Origin: Amycolatopsis bullii
GTDB taxonomy: Bacteria > Actinomycetota > Actinomycetes > Mycobacteriales > Pseudonocardiaceae
Direction: 5' to 3'
NCBI RefSeq assembly: GCF_014654205.1
Contig: NZ_BNAW01000001.1
Coordinates: 472,642 to 536,641 of the forward strand
DNA: 64,000 bases
Shown: piece after piece, positions 1 to 8,100 of the stretch
How the letters are laid out: every line of letters starts with the position of its first letter
How positions within the stretch are numbered: the first letter of the stretch is position 1
The notes under the pieces: model-generated
The model's input: only the letters and a program-made list of their open reading frames with translations
The model's database searches: none
What the model was told of the DNA's origin: nothing
Position numbers and translations under genes: made by a program

Positions 1-657
1 GCGCTCAGCCGCGGCGTCCTGCGTGACGTCGCGTTCGAAGCACGGCCGGGTGAGCTGCTCGGCGTGGTGGCCACCGATCCGGCCGCGGCGACGGACCTGC
101 TCGACTGCCTGGGCCGCGCCGCCGATCCCGCGAGCGGCACCGTGTCGGTCGACTCGGTCGATCTGTCCACTGTGGATCCGCGGCACGTCCGCGAGGTAGT
201 GCTGGTCGCCGCGCACGACGCCGACCTGTTCGCCGGGACGGTGGCCGAGAACGTGACCACCGGGCCGAAGACGGCCGAAGCGCTGACCGCGGCCGCCGTC
301 GACGAGGTGGCGAGCGCACTGCCCGACGGTGTCGCGACCCCGGTCAGCGAGCGCGGACGGTCGCTGTCGGGCGGGCAGCGGCAGCGGGTCGCGCTCGCCC
401 GGGCGCTCGCCGCCGACGCGCCGGTGCTGGTGCTGCACGACCCGACGACCGCCGTCGACACGGTCACCGAGGCCCGGATCGCCGCGGGGCTCGCCGCACT
501 GCGGCGCGGCCGCACCACGATCCTCGTCACCACCAGCCCGGCGCTGCTGGCGGCCACCGACCGCGTCGTCCTCCTCGACGACGGGCGCGTCGCGGGCGAG
601 GGCAGTCACGCCGAGCTGGCCGGCCGTCCCGACTACCGAGCGGCGGTGCTGTCATGA
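1..657 (+). CDS. ABC exporter ATP-binding half, 5' end outside window (degenerate ATP site)
   Basis: This is the C-terminal 218 residues of an ABC transporter subunit; the membrane part lies upstream of the window. The signature motif is canonical ([16 protein letters not shown], bases 361-405). The expected Walker A lysine region (bases 58-105) reads VATDPAAATD with no GK[ST], and Walker B reads VLVLHDPTT, so the usual Asp-Glu pair is replaced. The subunit should therefore bind or hydrolyse ATP poorly by itself but donate a good signature motif to its partner. The stop overlaps the next gene's start (ATGA), so the two are very probably one heterodimeric exporter. Its position beside a siderophore NRPS suggests export of the siderophore, or less likely uptake of the ferric complex as in IrtAB. 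The transport direction is inferred. Confidence 0.85.
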   Translation, partial: ALSRGVLRDVAFEARPGELLGVVATDPAAATDLLDCLGRAADPASGTVSVDSVDLSTVDPRHVREVVLVAAHDADLFAGTVAENVTTGPKTAEALTAAAVDEVASALPDGVATPVSERGRSLSGGQRQRVALARALAADAPVLVLHDPTTAVDTVTEARIAAGLAALRRGRTTILVTTSPALLAATDRVVLLDDGRVAGEGSHAELAGRPDYRAAVLS

Positions 658-2405
658 CCCGCGAACTGCTCCCCGTGGCCGACGGCCGCCGGATCCGCGC
701 CGTCGTCGGCGAGCTCGTCGGCCGGGCGAAAGGCCGCGCCGCGGCCGCGTTCACCGCGCTCGTCGCGGCCACCGCGATCGGCCTGCTGACCGCGCCCCTG
801 CTCGGCCGGGTCGTCGACCTGGTCGCCACCCGCCGCCCGGCGGCCGAGCTGGTCGCGCCGATCGTGGGCCTCGTGCTCGTCGCGGTGGCGCAGGCGGTGG
901 CGACGGCGATCGGCGTGTCGCTTGTCGCGCGCCTGGGCGAGACGATCCTGGCCGAGCTGCGCGAGCGCTTCATCGAACGCGCGCTCGGGCTGCCGCTCGA
1001 ACAGCTGGAACGCGCCGGGTCCGGCGACCTCACCGCCCGCGTGACGAACGACGTCTCGGTGGTCGCCGAGGGCGTCCGGCAGGCGCTGCCCGAACTGGGG
1101 CGCTCGGTGCTGACGGTGGTGCTGACGTTCGGCGCGCTGGCCGTGCTGGACTGGCGGTTCCTGCTGGCCGCGCTGCTGGCCGTGCCGATCCAGCTGTGGA
1201 CCGTGCGCTGGTACGTGCCGCGCGCCAAGCCGTTGTACGCCGCCCAGCGCGAGGCGGTCGGGGCGCAACAGCAGCAGCTGCTCGACACCATCGGCGGCGC
1301 GAAGACGGTCCGGGCGTTCGGGCTGTCGGGTCCCCACCTGGAGCGGGTGCGGCAGCGGTCCGACGGGGCCGTTTCGCTGGCGCTGCAGGGCATCCGCCTG
1401 GTGACGCGGTTCTACTCGCGGCTCAACCTGGCGGAGTTCGTCGGGCTGGCGGCGATGCTGGCGCTCGGGTTCGTGCTGGTGGGCGCGGACGCGGTGACGG
1501 TCGGCGTCGCGACGGCGGCGGCGCTGTACTTCCACAGCCTGTTCGGGCCGATCATGACGGCACTGGCGCTGGTCGACGACGCGCAGGCGGCCGCGGCCAG
1601 CCTCGCGCGGCTGATCGGTGTCGCCGACCTGCCGGCCGAAGCGTCACCTTCGCAGCCGTCACGGCCGGCGGACGCGTCGGTGAAGACGGCCGGGCTCGGG
1701 TACTCCTATGTGGACGGTCACCCGGTGCTGCGCGACGTCGACCTGGGGGTCGCCCCCGGCGAACGGGTGGCGCTGGTCGGCGCGAGCGGGGCCGGGAAGA
1801 CGACGCTGGCCAAGCTGATCGCCGGCATCCACCGGCCGGACGCGGGATCGGTCACGCTCGGCGGCGTGCCGCTGGAGGAGCTGGGGCCCGAAGCCGTCCG
1901 CCGGACGGTGGGGCTGATCAGCCAGGAGGTCCACGTCTTCGCGGGGCCGCTGGCCGAGGACCTGCGGCTCGCCCGCCCGTCGGCGACCGACGCCGAACTG
2001 CGGGCGGCGCTGGCCAAGGTGGGGGCGCTGACGTGGGTTTCGTCGCTGCCCGACGGGCTGGCGACGGTCGTCGGCGAAGGCGGTCACCAGCTGACGGTGA
2101 CGCAGGCGCAGCAGCTGGCCCTGGTCCGGCTGGTGCTGGCCGACCCGCCGATCGCGATCCTCGACGAGGCCACGGCGGAAGCGGGCAGCGCGGGCTCGAA
2201 GGTCCTGGAGGCGGCGGCCGCGGCGGCCCTCGAAGGACGCACGGCCTTGGTGGTGGCCCACCGCTTGACGCAGGCGGCGGCGTCCGACCGGATCGTGGTC
2301 CTCGACGCGGGCGCGGTGGTGGAGTCCGGCACCCACGACGAGCTGGTCGCCGCCGGTGGCCGGTACTCGAAGCTCTGGGAGGCGTGGTCCGGCCAGCGCG
2401 CCTGA
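654..2405 (+). CDS. ABC exporter subunit, fused membrane and ATPase domains (degenerate signature)
   Basis: This 583-residue half-transporter has an N-terminal six-helix membrane domain (about residues 1-310) and a C-terminal nucleotide-binding domain. Walker A is intact (GASGAGKTT, about residue 375) and so is Walker B (IAILDEAT, about residue 500). The signature motif is degraded: where LSGGQ is expected the sequence reads QLTVTQAQQ. This is the mirror image of the upstream subunit. In the heterodimer one composite site would pair good Walker motifs with a good signature, and the other would pair two bad halves. The start is set by the 4-base overlap with the preceding gene. The context, a hydroxamate siderophore locus, points to siderophore export across the cytoplasmic membrane. 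The family is certain; the substrate is inferred. Confidence 0.9.
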   Translation: MTRELLPVADGRRIRAVVGELVGRAKGRAAAAFTALVAATAIGLLTAPLLGRVVDLVATRRPAAELVAPIVGLVLVAVAQAVATAIGVSLVARLGETILAELRERFIERALGLPLEQLERAGSGDLTARVTNDVSVVAEGVRQALPELGRSVLTVVLTFGALAVLDWRFLLAALLAVPIQLWTVRWYVPRAKPLYAAQREAVGAQQQQLLDTIGGAKTVRAFGLSGPHLERVRQRSDGAVSLALQGIRLVTRFYSRLNLAEFVGLAAMLALGFVLVGADAVTVGVATAAALYFHSLFGPIMTALALVDDAQAAAASLARLIGVADLPAEASPSQPSRPADASVKTAGLGYSYVDGHPVLRDVDLGVAPGERVALVGASGAGKTTLAKLIAGIHRPDAGSVTLGGVPLEELGPEAVRRTVGLISQEVHVFAGPLAEDLRLARPSATDAELRAALAKVGALTWVSSLPDGLATVVGEGGHQLTVTQAQQLALVRLVLADPPIAILDEATAEAGSAGSKVLEAAAAAALEGRTALVVAHRLTQAAASDRIVVLDAGAVVESGTHDELVAAGGRYSKLWEAWSGQRA

Positions 2406-2447
2406 CCCCCCGGTGCCGGCCGAGCCCGGCCGGCACCGGCGTTCCGG

Positions 2448-3332
2448 TCAAGCGATGGCCAGACTCCACTTCTGCCAGTTCGCCAGGGAAGTACGCTCGT
2501 AGGTCGTGATGTCCTTGCCGGTTCCCAGTGGCGTGAGGTAGTTGCCGCCGGCCACGTTGCGCACCCGGACCGTGCCGATCAGGTCCGGCTCGATCCGCCA
2601 CTGCTGCGCCGGGTCGTCCGCGGCGCAGGCACTCACCAGATCGACGCGGGGCGATCCGAACGACCCCGTGCGCAGGCAGGTACCGGTCGCCAGGCTGCGC
2701 AGCTGGACCACGCCGTCGCCCAGCTCGACCCGCTGGAACTCCTGTTCCACCGCAGCGGTGCAGTCGGCCAGCCGCGCGGCGACGCCGCTGGCCGCGGCGC
2801 ACCCGCGGTCCGAAACGCTCTTGATCCGGATGATGCGGCCACTGGTGTCCGCGGGCGGAGCCGACGCGGTTCCGGTGACCCGGAACTGCCACCGCTGGTG
2901 GTCGCTGCCGCCGGCGTCCCACAGGATCACGCCGAAGTCGTCGTCGTACAGGGTAGTATCGGCCACCTGGCCCGCCTTGGCGTTCTTCAGCCGGTCGCCG
3001 GCGAGCACCCAGTACTGTTCGACGTTCTCGTCGTCGCATTCGTAGCGGACGAGGTTGTTGAGTCCCATCACACAGCTTCGGTCGCCGAGGTTGCGGAGCA
3101 TCACTTTGTCGCCGTCCACGGGAATCCGCTCCCACTGCTGGGTTTCCGCGCCGGTGCAGGTCTCCATCGTCACCCACGCCATGGTCGGCGCCCCGACCGC
3201 GAGGCATTTGCCCAAGGCGACGCTCTTGATTTCGATTGCCTGATTGGTTTCCGCCATCGCGGGAGCCGTGACTCCCATTCCCATGGCCACGGCTGCCGCG
3301 ACGACGGCGAAGATGCGCGTTTTGAGGTTCAC
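2448..3332 (-). CDS. secreted ricin-type beta-trefoil (RICIN) lectin-like protein
   Basis: The 294-residue protein opens with a typical signal peptide (basic start, hydrophobic core, then an APAMAE-type cleavage region near residue 28). The rest is two beta-trefoil units with repeated QxW-type motifs: QQW, QYW, QRW, QQW and QKW. There is no attached catalytic domain, unlike many ricin-domain glycosidases, so it may act as a free carbohydrate-binding protein outside the cell. The start is GTG; a clear Shine-Dalgarno is not visible. It lies between the exporter and the mbtH end of the siderophore operon but is separated from the latter by a strong terminator, so it is probably a separate unit with no proven link to iron uptake. 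Confidence 0.85.
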   Translation of the reverse strand: MNLKTRIFAVVAAAVAMGMGVTAPAMAETNQAIEIKSVALGKCLAVGAPTMAWVTMETCTGAETQQWERIPVDGDKVMLRNLGDRSCVMGLNNLVRYECDDENVEQYWVLAGDRLKNAKAGQVADTTLYDDDFGVILWDAGGSDHQRWQFRVTGTASAPPADTSGRIIRIKSVSDRGCAAASGVAARLADCTAAVEQEFQRVELGDGVVQLRSLATGTCLRTGSFGSPRVDLVSACAADDPAQQWRIEPDLIGTVRVRNVAGGNYLTPLGTGKDITTYERTSLANWQKWSLAIA

Positions 3333-3398
3333 CTGGCGGAAGGTACCGATCCTCCACGGTAGCCGGACAATGAATTAACCGGCACCAGGGCTGAATGG

Positions 3399-3436
3399 AC
3401 GACACGCCGGAAGCCAAATGGCTTCCGGCGTGTCGT
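3399..3436 (-). terminator. strong intrinsic terminator after the mbtH-like gene
   Basis: A perfect 17-bp inverted repeat (3399-3415 and 3420-3436) with a 4-base AAAT loop begins 13 bases past the mbtH stop. It would end the leftward transcript that carries the binding protein and MbtH, and would insulate the ricin-domain gene. No long T-run follows, as is common in actinomycetes. Confidence 0.8.
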
Positions 3437-3449
3437 GCGGGCAGGAAGG

Positions 3450-3659
3450 TCAGGCGTCCATGGCGTCGGCCAGTGACTTCGGGCGCATGTCCGTCCAATT
3501 CGCTTCCACGTGGTCCAGGCACTCCTGGCGGGACGACGGGCCGAACGCGACCGTCCAGCCGGCCGGGACGTCCGCGAACTCCGGCCACAGGCTGTGCTGG
3601 TTCTCGGCGTTCACCAGCACCAGGTACGTCGCGGACGGGTCTTCGAACGGGTTGGTCAC
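3450..3659 (-). CDS. MbtH-like NRPS accessory protein
   Basis: This 69-residue protein has the family hallmarks: an N-terminal NPFEDP, a central NAENQHSLWP block, a GW pair and the C-terminal WTDMRPKSL. MbtH-like proteins bind adenylation domains and are often needed for their folding or activity, so this one probably serves the large NRPS in the same locus. The start is the GTG at 3659, five bases after a perfect AGGAGG, not the in-frame codon further upstream. The gene follows the siderophore-binding protein by 10 bases, and that gene's stop codon lies at the edge of the ribosome-binding site, so the two are translationally linked. A strong hairpin ends the operon. Confidence 0.95.
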   Translation of the reverse strand: MTNPFEDPSATYLVLVNAENQHSLWPEFADVPAGWTVAFGPSSRQECLDHVEANWTDMRPKSLADAMDA

Positions 3660-3669
3660 GGCGGCCTCC

Positions 3670-4692
3670 TCAGGCGGTGATGTCCGTGCGGGCACCCTTC
3701 ACCAGCGCGGTCAGCTTCTGGATGACCGGCGTGGCGAGCAGGTGGTTGAAGCGCGGCTCGGCCGACCAGTCGCCCAGCTGGTTGGCCTTGACCGCGGGCA
3801 GCTGGTTCCAGGTCGGGAACTGCGTCATCTGGGCCCGTGGCAGCGCGTACGAACGCGAGTCGGTCAGGATCAGGTCGGCCGGGTACTTGCCCGCCTGCTC
3901 CCACGACAGCTGCTCCCAGTAGTCCTCGCTGCCGCCGCCGGAGACGATGTCCAGGCCGAGCTCGCGGTAGTACGCGAGATCCGCGAAGAAGTCCGGCTTT
4001 GCGATGTAAAGGCCGTCCTTGTCGCCGTACAGCACGAGGACCTTGAGACCGGCCTTCTCCTTCGCCGCCGCGCGCAGGTCCTCGGACGCCTTCTCGAAGT
4101 CCGCCTTGGCCTGCTTCATGGTCGCCGAGTTCGCGTCGCCGCCCAGGGCGACGGCCAGCTGCGCATACCGCTCGATCACCTTGGGCAGCGTGACCTTGTA
4201 CTCCGAAAGCGCGACGATCGGCGCGACCTGCTGCACCTTGGGGCCGAGGTCGTCGGTGAGCACCCACATGTCCGTCGGCTTGGTGCCGGTCAGGCCGGTG
4301 ACGACCAGGTCCGGCTTGAGCGCGGCGAACTTCTCCATGCTGAAGTCGTCCCAGGCGTTGCCGATGGAGGTGACCGCGTTCAGGTCGATGTTGCCGGCCT
4401 GGATTTCCTTGCCGCCGTCGGCGGTCTTCTGCGGGCCGAACACGCCGACCGGGCGGACGCCGTAGTCCCAGAGCGCCGCGGCCGAGCTGGCGTAGGCCAC
4501 CACCCGCGCCGGACGCTGGTCGCGCGAGGCCTTCTGACCGCGGTCGTCGGTGAACTCCCACGGGCCGGTGGCGGCACCGCTCGACGGCTTGTCACCGCTG
4601 CTGCAGGCGGTGAGGGCCGCGGCGGCGGCGAGGCCACCCGCCCCGATCAGGAATCCACGCCGGCTGAGTCCGGCGGCTGGGAACACGGACAT
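3670..4692 (-). CDS. ferric-siderophore substrate-binding lipoprotein (FecB/periplasmic-binding family)
   Basis: The 340-residue protein begins with a twin-arginine signal (LSRRGFLIGA) and a lipobox (ALTAC) near residue 30, so it is probably exported folded and anchored to the outer face of the membrane. The body matches the class III solute-binding fold of iron-siderophore receptors: two lobes joined by a long helix, with the typical VVAYASSAAALWDYGVRPVG and ILTDSRSYAL segments. It should capture the ferric siderophore and pass it to the FecCD-type permeases at 23311-25406. ATG 4692 is chosen because AGAGG lies five bases upstream; the in-frame GTG at 4698 abuts that site. An iron box lies about 20 bases upstream, which indicates repression by an IdeR/DmdR-type regulator. 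Confidence 0.92.
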   Translation of the reverse strand: MSVFPAAGLSRRGFLIGAGGLAAAAALTACSSGDKPSSGAATGPWEFTDDRGQKASRDQRPARVVAYASSAAALWDYGVRPVGVFGPQKTADGGKEIQAGNIDLNAVTSIGNAWDDFSMEKFAALKPDLVVTGLTGTKPTDMWVLTDDLGPKVQQVAPIVALSEYKVTLPKVIERYAQLAVALGGDANSATMKQAKADFEKASEDLRAAAKEKAGLKVLVLYGDKDGLYIAKPDFFADLAYYRELGLDIVSGGGSEDYWEQLSWEQAGKYPADLILTDSRSYALPRAQMTQFPTWNQLPAVKANQLGDWSAEPRFNHLLATPVIQKLTALVKGARTDITA

Positions 4693-4711
4693 GAGCACCT
4701 CTCGCAGGGGT

Positions 4712-4730
4712 TTAACTTAGGCACACCTTA
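4712..4730 (-). promoter_or_regulatory. iron box (IdeR/DmdR-type) upstream of the siderophore-binding gene
   Basis: TTAACTTAGGCACACCTTA matches the 19-bp consensus TTAGGTTAGGCTAACCTAA at 14 positions by hand alignment. A second, weaker half (TTAGGTAAGCCTGTC, from 4732) follows directly. It lies between the binding-protein start and the panD stop, so the binding protein and MbtH probably form their own iron-repressed unit. Confidence 0.75.
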
Positions 4731-4759
4731 TTTAGGTAAGCCTGTCAAAAGCAACTGTG

Positions 4760-5158
4760 TCAGCGCCCACGGCCGGACCGCTGCGCGGTGGCGCCCGGCA
4801 CCGGCTCGGCCGGGTCGTGCCCCAGGTGGACCTGCCGGTTGCCCGCGTCCACGTGCACCACCCGCGGCCGGTGCCCGGCGCGCTCGGACTCCTCCACCTG
4901 CGCGTAGGTGATGATGATGACGAGGTCGCCGGGGTGCACGAGGTGCGCCGCGGCGCCGTTCACACCGATCACGCCGGACCCGGGCTCGCCGGTGATGGCG
5001 TAGGTCTCCAGCCGGGCGCCGTTGGTGATGTCGACGACCTGGACCTTCTCGCCCTCGACGATGTCCGCGGCGGCCATCAGGTCCGCGTCGATGGTCAGCG
5101 AGCCGACGTAGTGCAGGTCGGCCTGGGTGACGGTGGCGCGGTGGATCTTGGCGTTCAT
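4760..5158 (-). CDS. panD: aspartate 1-decarboxylase proenzyme, coupled to the NRPS
   Basis: The 132-residue protein is a pyruvoyl-dependent aspartate alpha-decarboxylase, which makes beta-alanine and CO2. The self-cleavage site is visible as Gly-Ser in [13 protein letters not shown] (residues 19-20), preceded by [11 protein letters not shown] and followed by [20 protein letters not shown]. The N-terminus is a few residues shorter than typical. Its ATG shares one base with the NRPS stop (TGATG), so the two are translationally coupled, an unusual place for panD, which is normally with pantothenate genes. Beta-alanine could raise pantothenate, and so the 4'-phosphopantetheine needed by five carrier domains, or be a building block. 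The sequence cannot decide between these. Enzyme identity is firm. Confidence 0.95.
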   Translation of the reverse strand: MNAKIHRATVTQADLHYVGSLTIDADLMAAADIVEGEKVQVVDITNGARLETYAITGEPGSGVIGVNGAAAHLVHPGDLVIIITYAQVEESERAGHRPRVVHVDAGNRQVHLGHDPAEPVPGATAQRSGRGR

Positions 5159-8100
5159 CAGGGTGCGGTGCACGGGTAGTCCTCGTCTTCGTTCAGCAGC
5201 GCGGCGAGCCCCGCCGCGGTGGGGGTGCGGAAGAACTCGGCGATGGGCAGCTCGGTCCCGAGCCGCTCGGTGATCCGGTTGCGCAGGACCACCAGCAGCA
5301 TCGAATGGCCGCCGAGGGTGAACAGGTCGTCGTCGGCGCCGACGACGGCCACTCCCAGGACCTCCGCGAAGATCTCGCAGAGCGCCTGCTCCGTGGCCGT
5401 CTCGGGGGCCCGGCCGCGGGCTGCGAAGCCGGGCTCCGGCAATGCCGTCCGGTCCAGCTTCCCGTTGGGGGTCACCGGGAACGCGGGCAGGGGGACGATC
5501 GCCGCGGGCACCATGTACTCCGGCAGCGACCGGGCCAGGAACTCCCGCAGCCGCACCGGATCCGCGTTCGCCGGCGTCGTGTACGCGACCAGCCGTTCCT
5601 CCCGGACGACGACCAGCGCCTCGGTGACGTCGTCGTGCCGGGCCAGCGCCGTCTCGATCTCGCCCGGCTCGATCCGGAAGCCGCGGAGCTTGACCTGGTC
5701 GTCGGTGCGGCCGAGGTATTCGAGCTGTCCGTCGGGCCGCCACCGCACCAGGTCGCCGGTGCGGTACATCCGCTCCCCCGGCGGCCCGAACGGGTCGGCG
5801 ACGAACCGGTCCGCGGTGAGTCCCGGCCGCCCGTGGTAGCCGCGGGCCAGCCCGGCGCCGGCCAGGTACAGCTCGCCCGGCACCCCGGCCGGGACCGGCG
5901 CGAGGCCACCGTCGAGGACGTACGCGCGTGTGTTGTGCACCGGGCGGCCGACCACCGGCCGGCCGGCGTCCCCGAAGCGGCCGACCAGAGCGTCCACTGT
6001 GGCCTCGGTCGGGCCGTAGAGGTTGTACGCCTGCGTGCCCGGCATCGACGACAGCGTCTCCCACAGCGTCTGCGACACGGCTTCACCGCCGACGCCGACC
6101 ACGCCGAGGGCACACCGGCCGTCCGCGATCACCCCGGCCGCGGCCAGCTGCGCGAAGTGCGACGGCGTGAGCTCGAGGAAGTCGAGTTCGCGCTCGCGCA
6201 CCACCGCCGCCAGCCGCTCGGGGTCGCGGCGGGTGTCGTCGTCGACGACGTGCACCTCGTGCCCGTCGAGCAGCCACAGCTGCGGCTGCCAGGACGCGTC
6301 GAAGAAGAACGCCCACGCGTGCCCGACCCGCAGCCGTCGCCCGCCCGCCGCGGCGACCGCCGGGCGGTAGAGCGTCTCGCGGTGGCTGTGGAACAGGTTG
6401 ACCAGCCCGGAGTGCGGGACGACCACGCCCTTGGGCTTGCCGGTGGACCCGGACGTGTAGAGCACGTACGCCGGGTTCGAGGGCGACGGCGGGGTAAGCG
6501 CCGCATGACAGTCCACAATGTCCTCGACGAACAACGCGCCCGGAACGAGCGACGCCAGCGAACGGCTGCTCAACACCAGCGCGGCGCCGGAGTCGGCGAG
6601 GATCGCCGAGAGCCGGTCCGCGGGCTGGTCCGGGTCCATCGGCAGATACGCCGCCCCCGTCTTGAAGACGCCGAAGATCGCCTCGACGACCGCCGCCGAC
6701 CGCGGCAACACCAGCGCCACGACCTTCTCCGGCCCCGCGCCCTGCGACGCGAGCCACCGGGCGAGGCGGTCGGTCCGCGCGGCGAACTCCGCGAAGGTGA
6801 CGCTCGAGTGCGCGTCGCTCAGCGCGGTCGCGTCCGGCGTCGCCGCCACCTGGGCCGCCAGCCGGTCGACCACCGTCGGCGCCGAGACGGTCAGCGGCGC
6901 CCCGGCACTCCACTCGCGCAGGACCCGCTCCCGTTCCGGAGCATCGAGGACGTCGAGCCGGCTCAGCGGCCGATCCGGGTCCGCGACGACCGCGGTCATC
7001 ACCCGGACCAGGCGCTCGGTCAGCGTCCGGGCCGTCGGCTCGTCGAACAGGTCGAGGCTGTATTCGAGGTCGCCGTCGATGCCGTCGGCCGTTTCGACCA
7101 GGTCGAAGGACAGGTCGAACTTCGCCTGCCGCAGCCCGGTGTCCCGGTAGGCCGCGTCGAGCCCGAGCAACCGTTCCGGTTCCGGACCCGAGTGGTAGAC
7201 CGCGAGCATCACCTGGAACAGCGGGTGCCGGGCCAGCGACCGCGGCGGGTTGAGCAGTTCGACGAGGTGCTCGAACGGCAGGTCCTGGTGGGCGTAGGCG
7301 GCGAGGTCGGCCTCGCGGACCCGGTCCAGCAGCTGCCGGAAGGTCGGGTCGCCGCCGGTGTCGGTCCGCAGGACCAGAGTGTTGACGAAGAACCCGGCGA
7401 GGTCGTCCAGTGCGTGGTCGGAGCGGCCGGCCACCGGTGTCCCGAGCGGGATGTCGGTGCCCGCGCCGAGCCGGGTCAGCAGTGCGGCCAGTGCCGCCTG
7501 CAGGACCATGAACGTGCTGGTGTCGCTGCGGTGGGCCAGTTCCTGCAGTCCTCGGTGGACGGACGCGGGCACGGTGAACGGCACCGCGGCGCCGCGGTTG
7601 GTCGACCGCGGCGGGCGCGGCCGGTCGGCCGGGAGGGCCAGCTCGTCGGGAATCCCCGCGAGGGTGTCCCGCCAGAACGCCGCCTGCCGCCCGAGGAGGC
7701 TGTCCGGGTCGTCGGCGCGGCCGAACATCTCCCGCTGCCACAGTGTGTAGTCCGCGTACTGCACCGGCAACGGAGTCCATTGTGGACGCTCACCGCGCAG
7801 CCGGGCCGCGTAGGCGGTGTCCAGGTCGCGCTTCAGCGGGGGCAGCGACCAGCCGTCGCCGGCGACGTGGTGCACCAGCAGCACCAGCACGTGCCGGTCC
7901 GGTCCGGCCGAGACGAGCGTGGCGCGGATCGGGATCTCGGCGTCGAGGGCGAAGCAGTACGACGCCGCCGCCGCGACGCTTTCGTCGAGGTCGGCCGCCG
8001 CCTCGGTGACCAGCACCGGGTCAGCCTCGTCGAGCACGACCTGCCGTGGCGTGCCGTCTTCTTCGACCAGGAGTGTCCGGAGAACCTCGTGACGTGCGAC

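Noticed and set aside
5158..5330. Terminal thioesterase or epimerase domain in the NRPS
   Set aside because: The sequence ends about 50 residues after the last GGHSM carrier motif; no GxSxG hydrolase region follows and no epimerization motifs occur between carrier and condensation domains.
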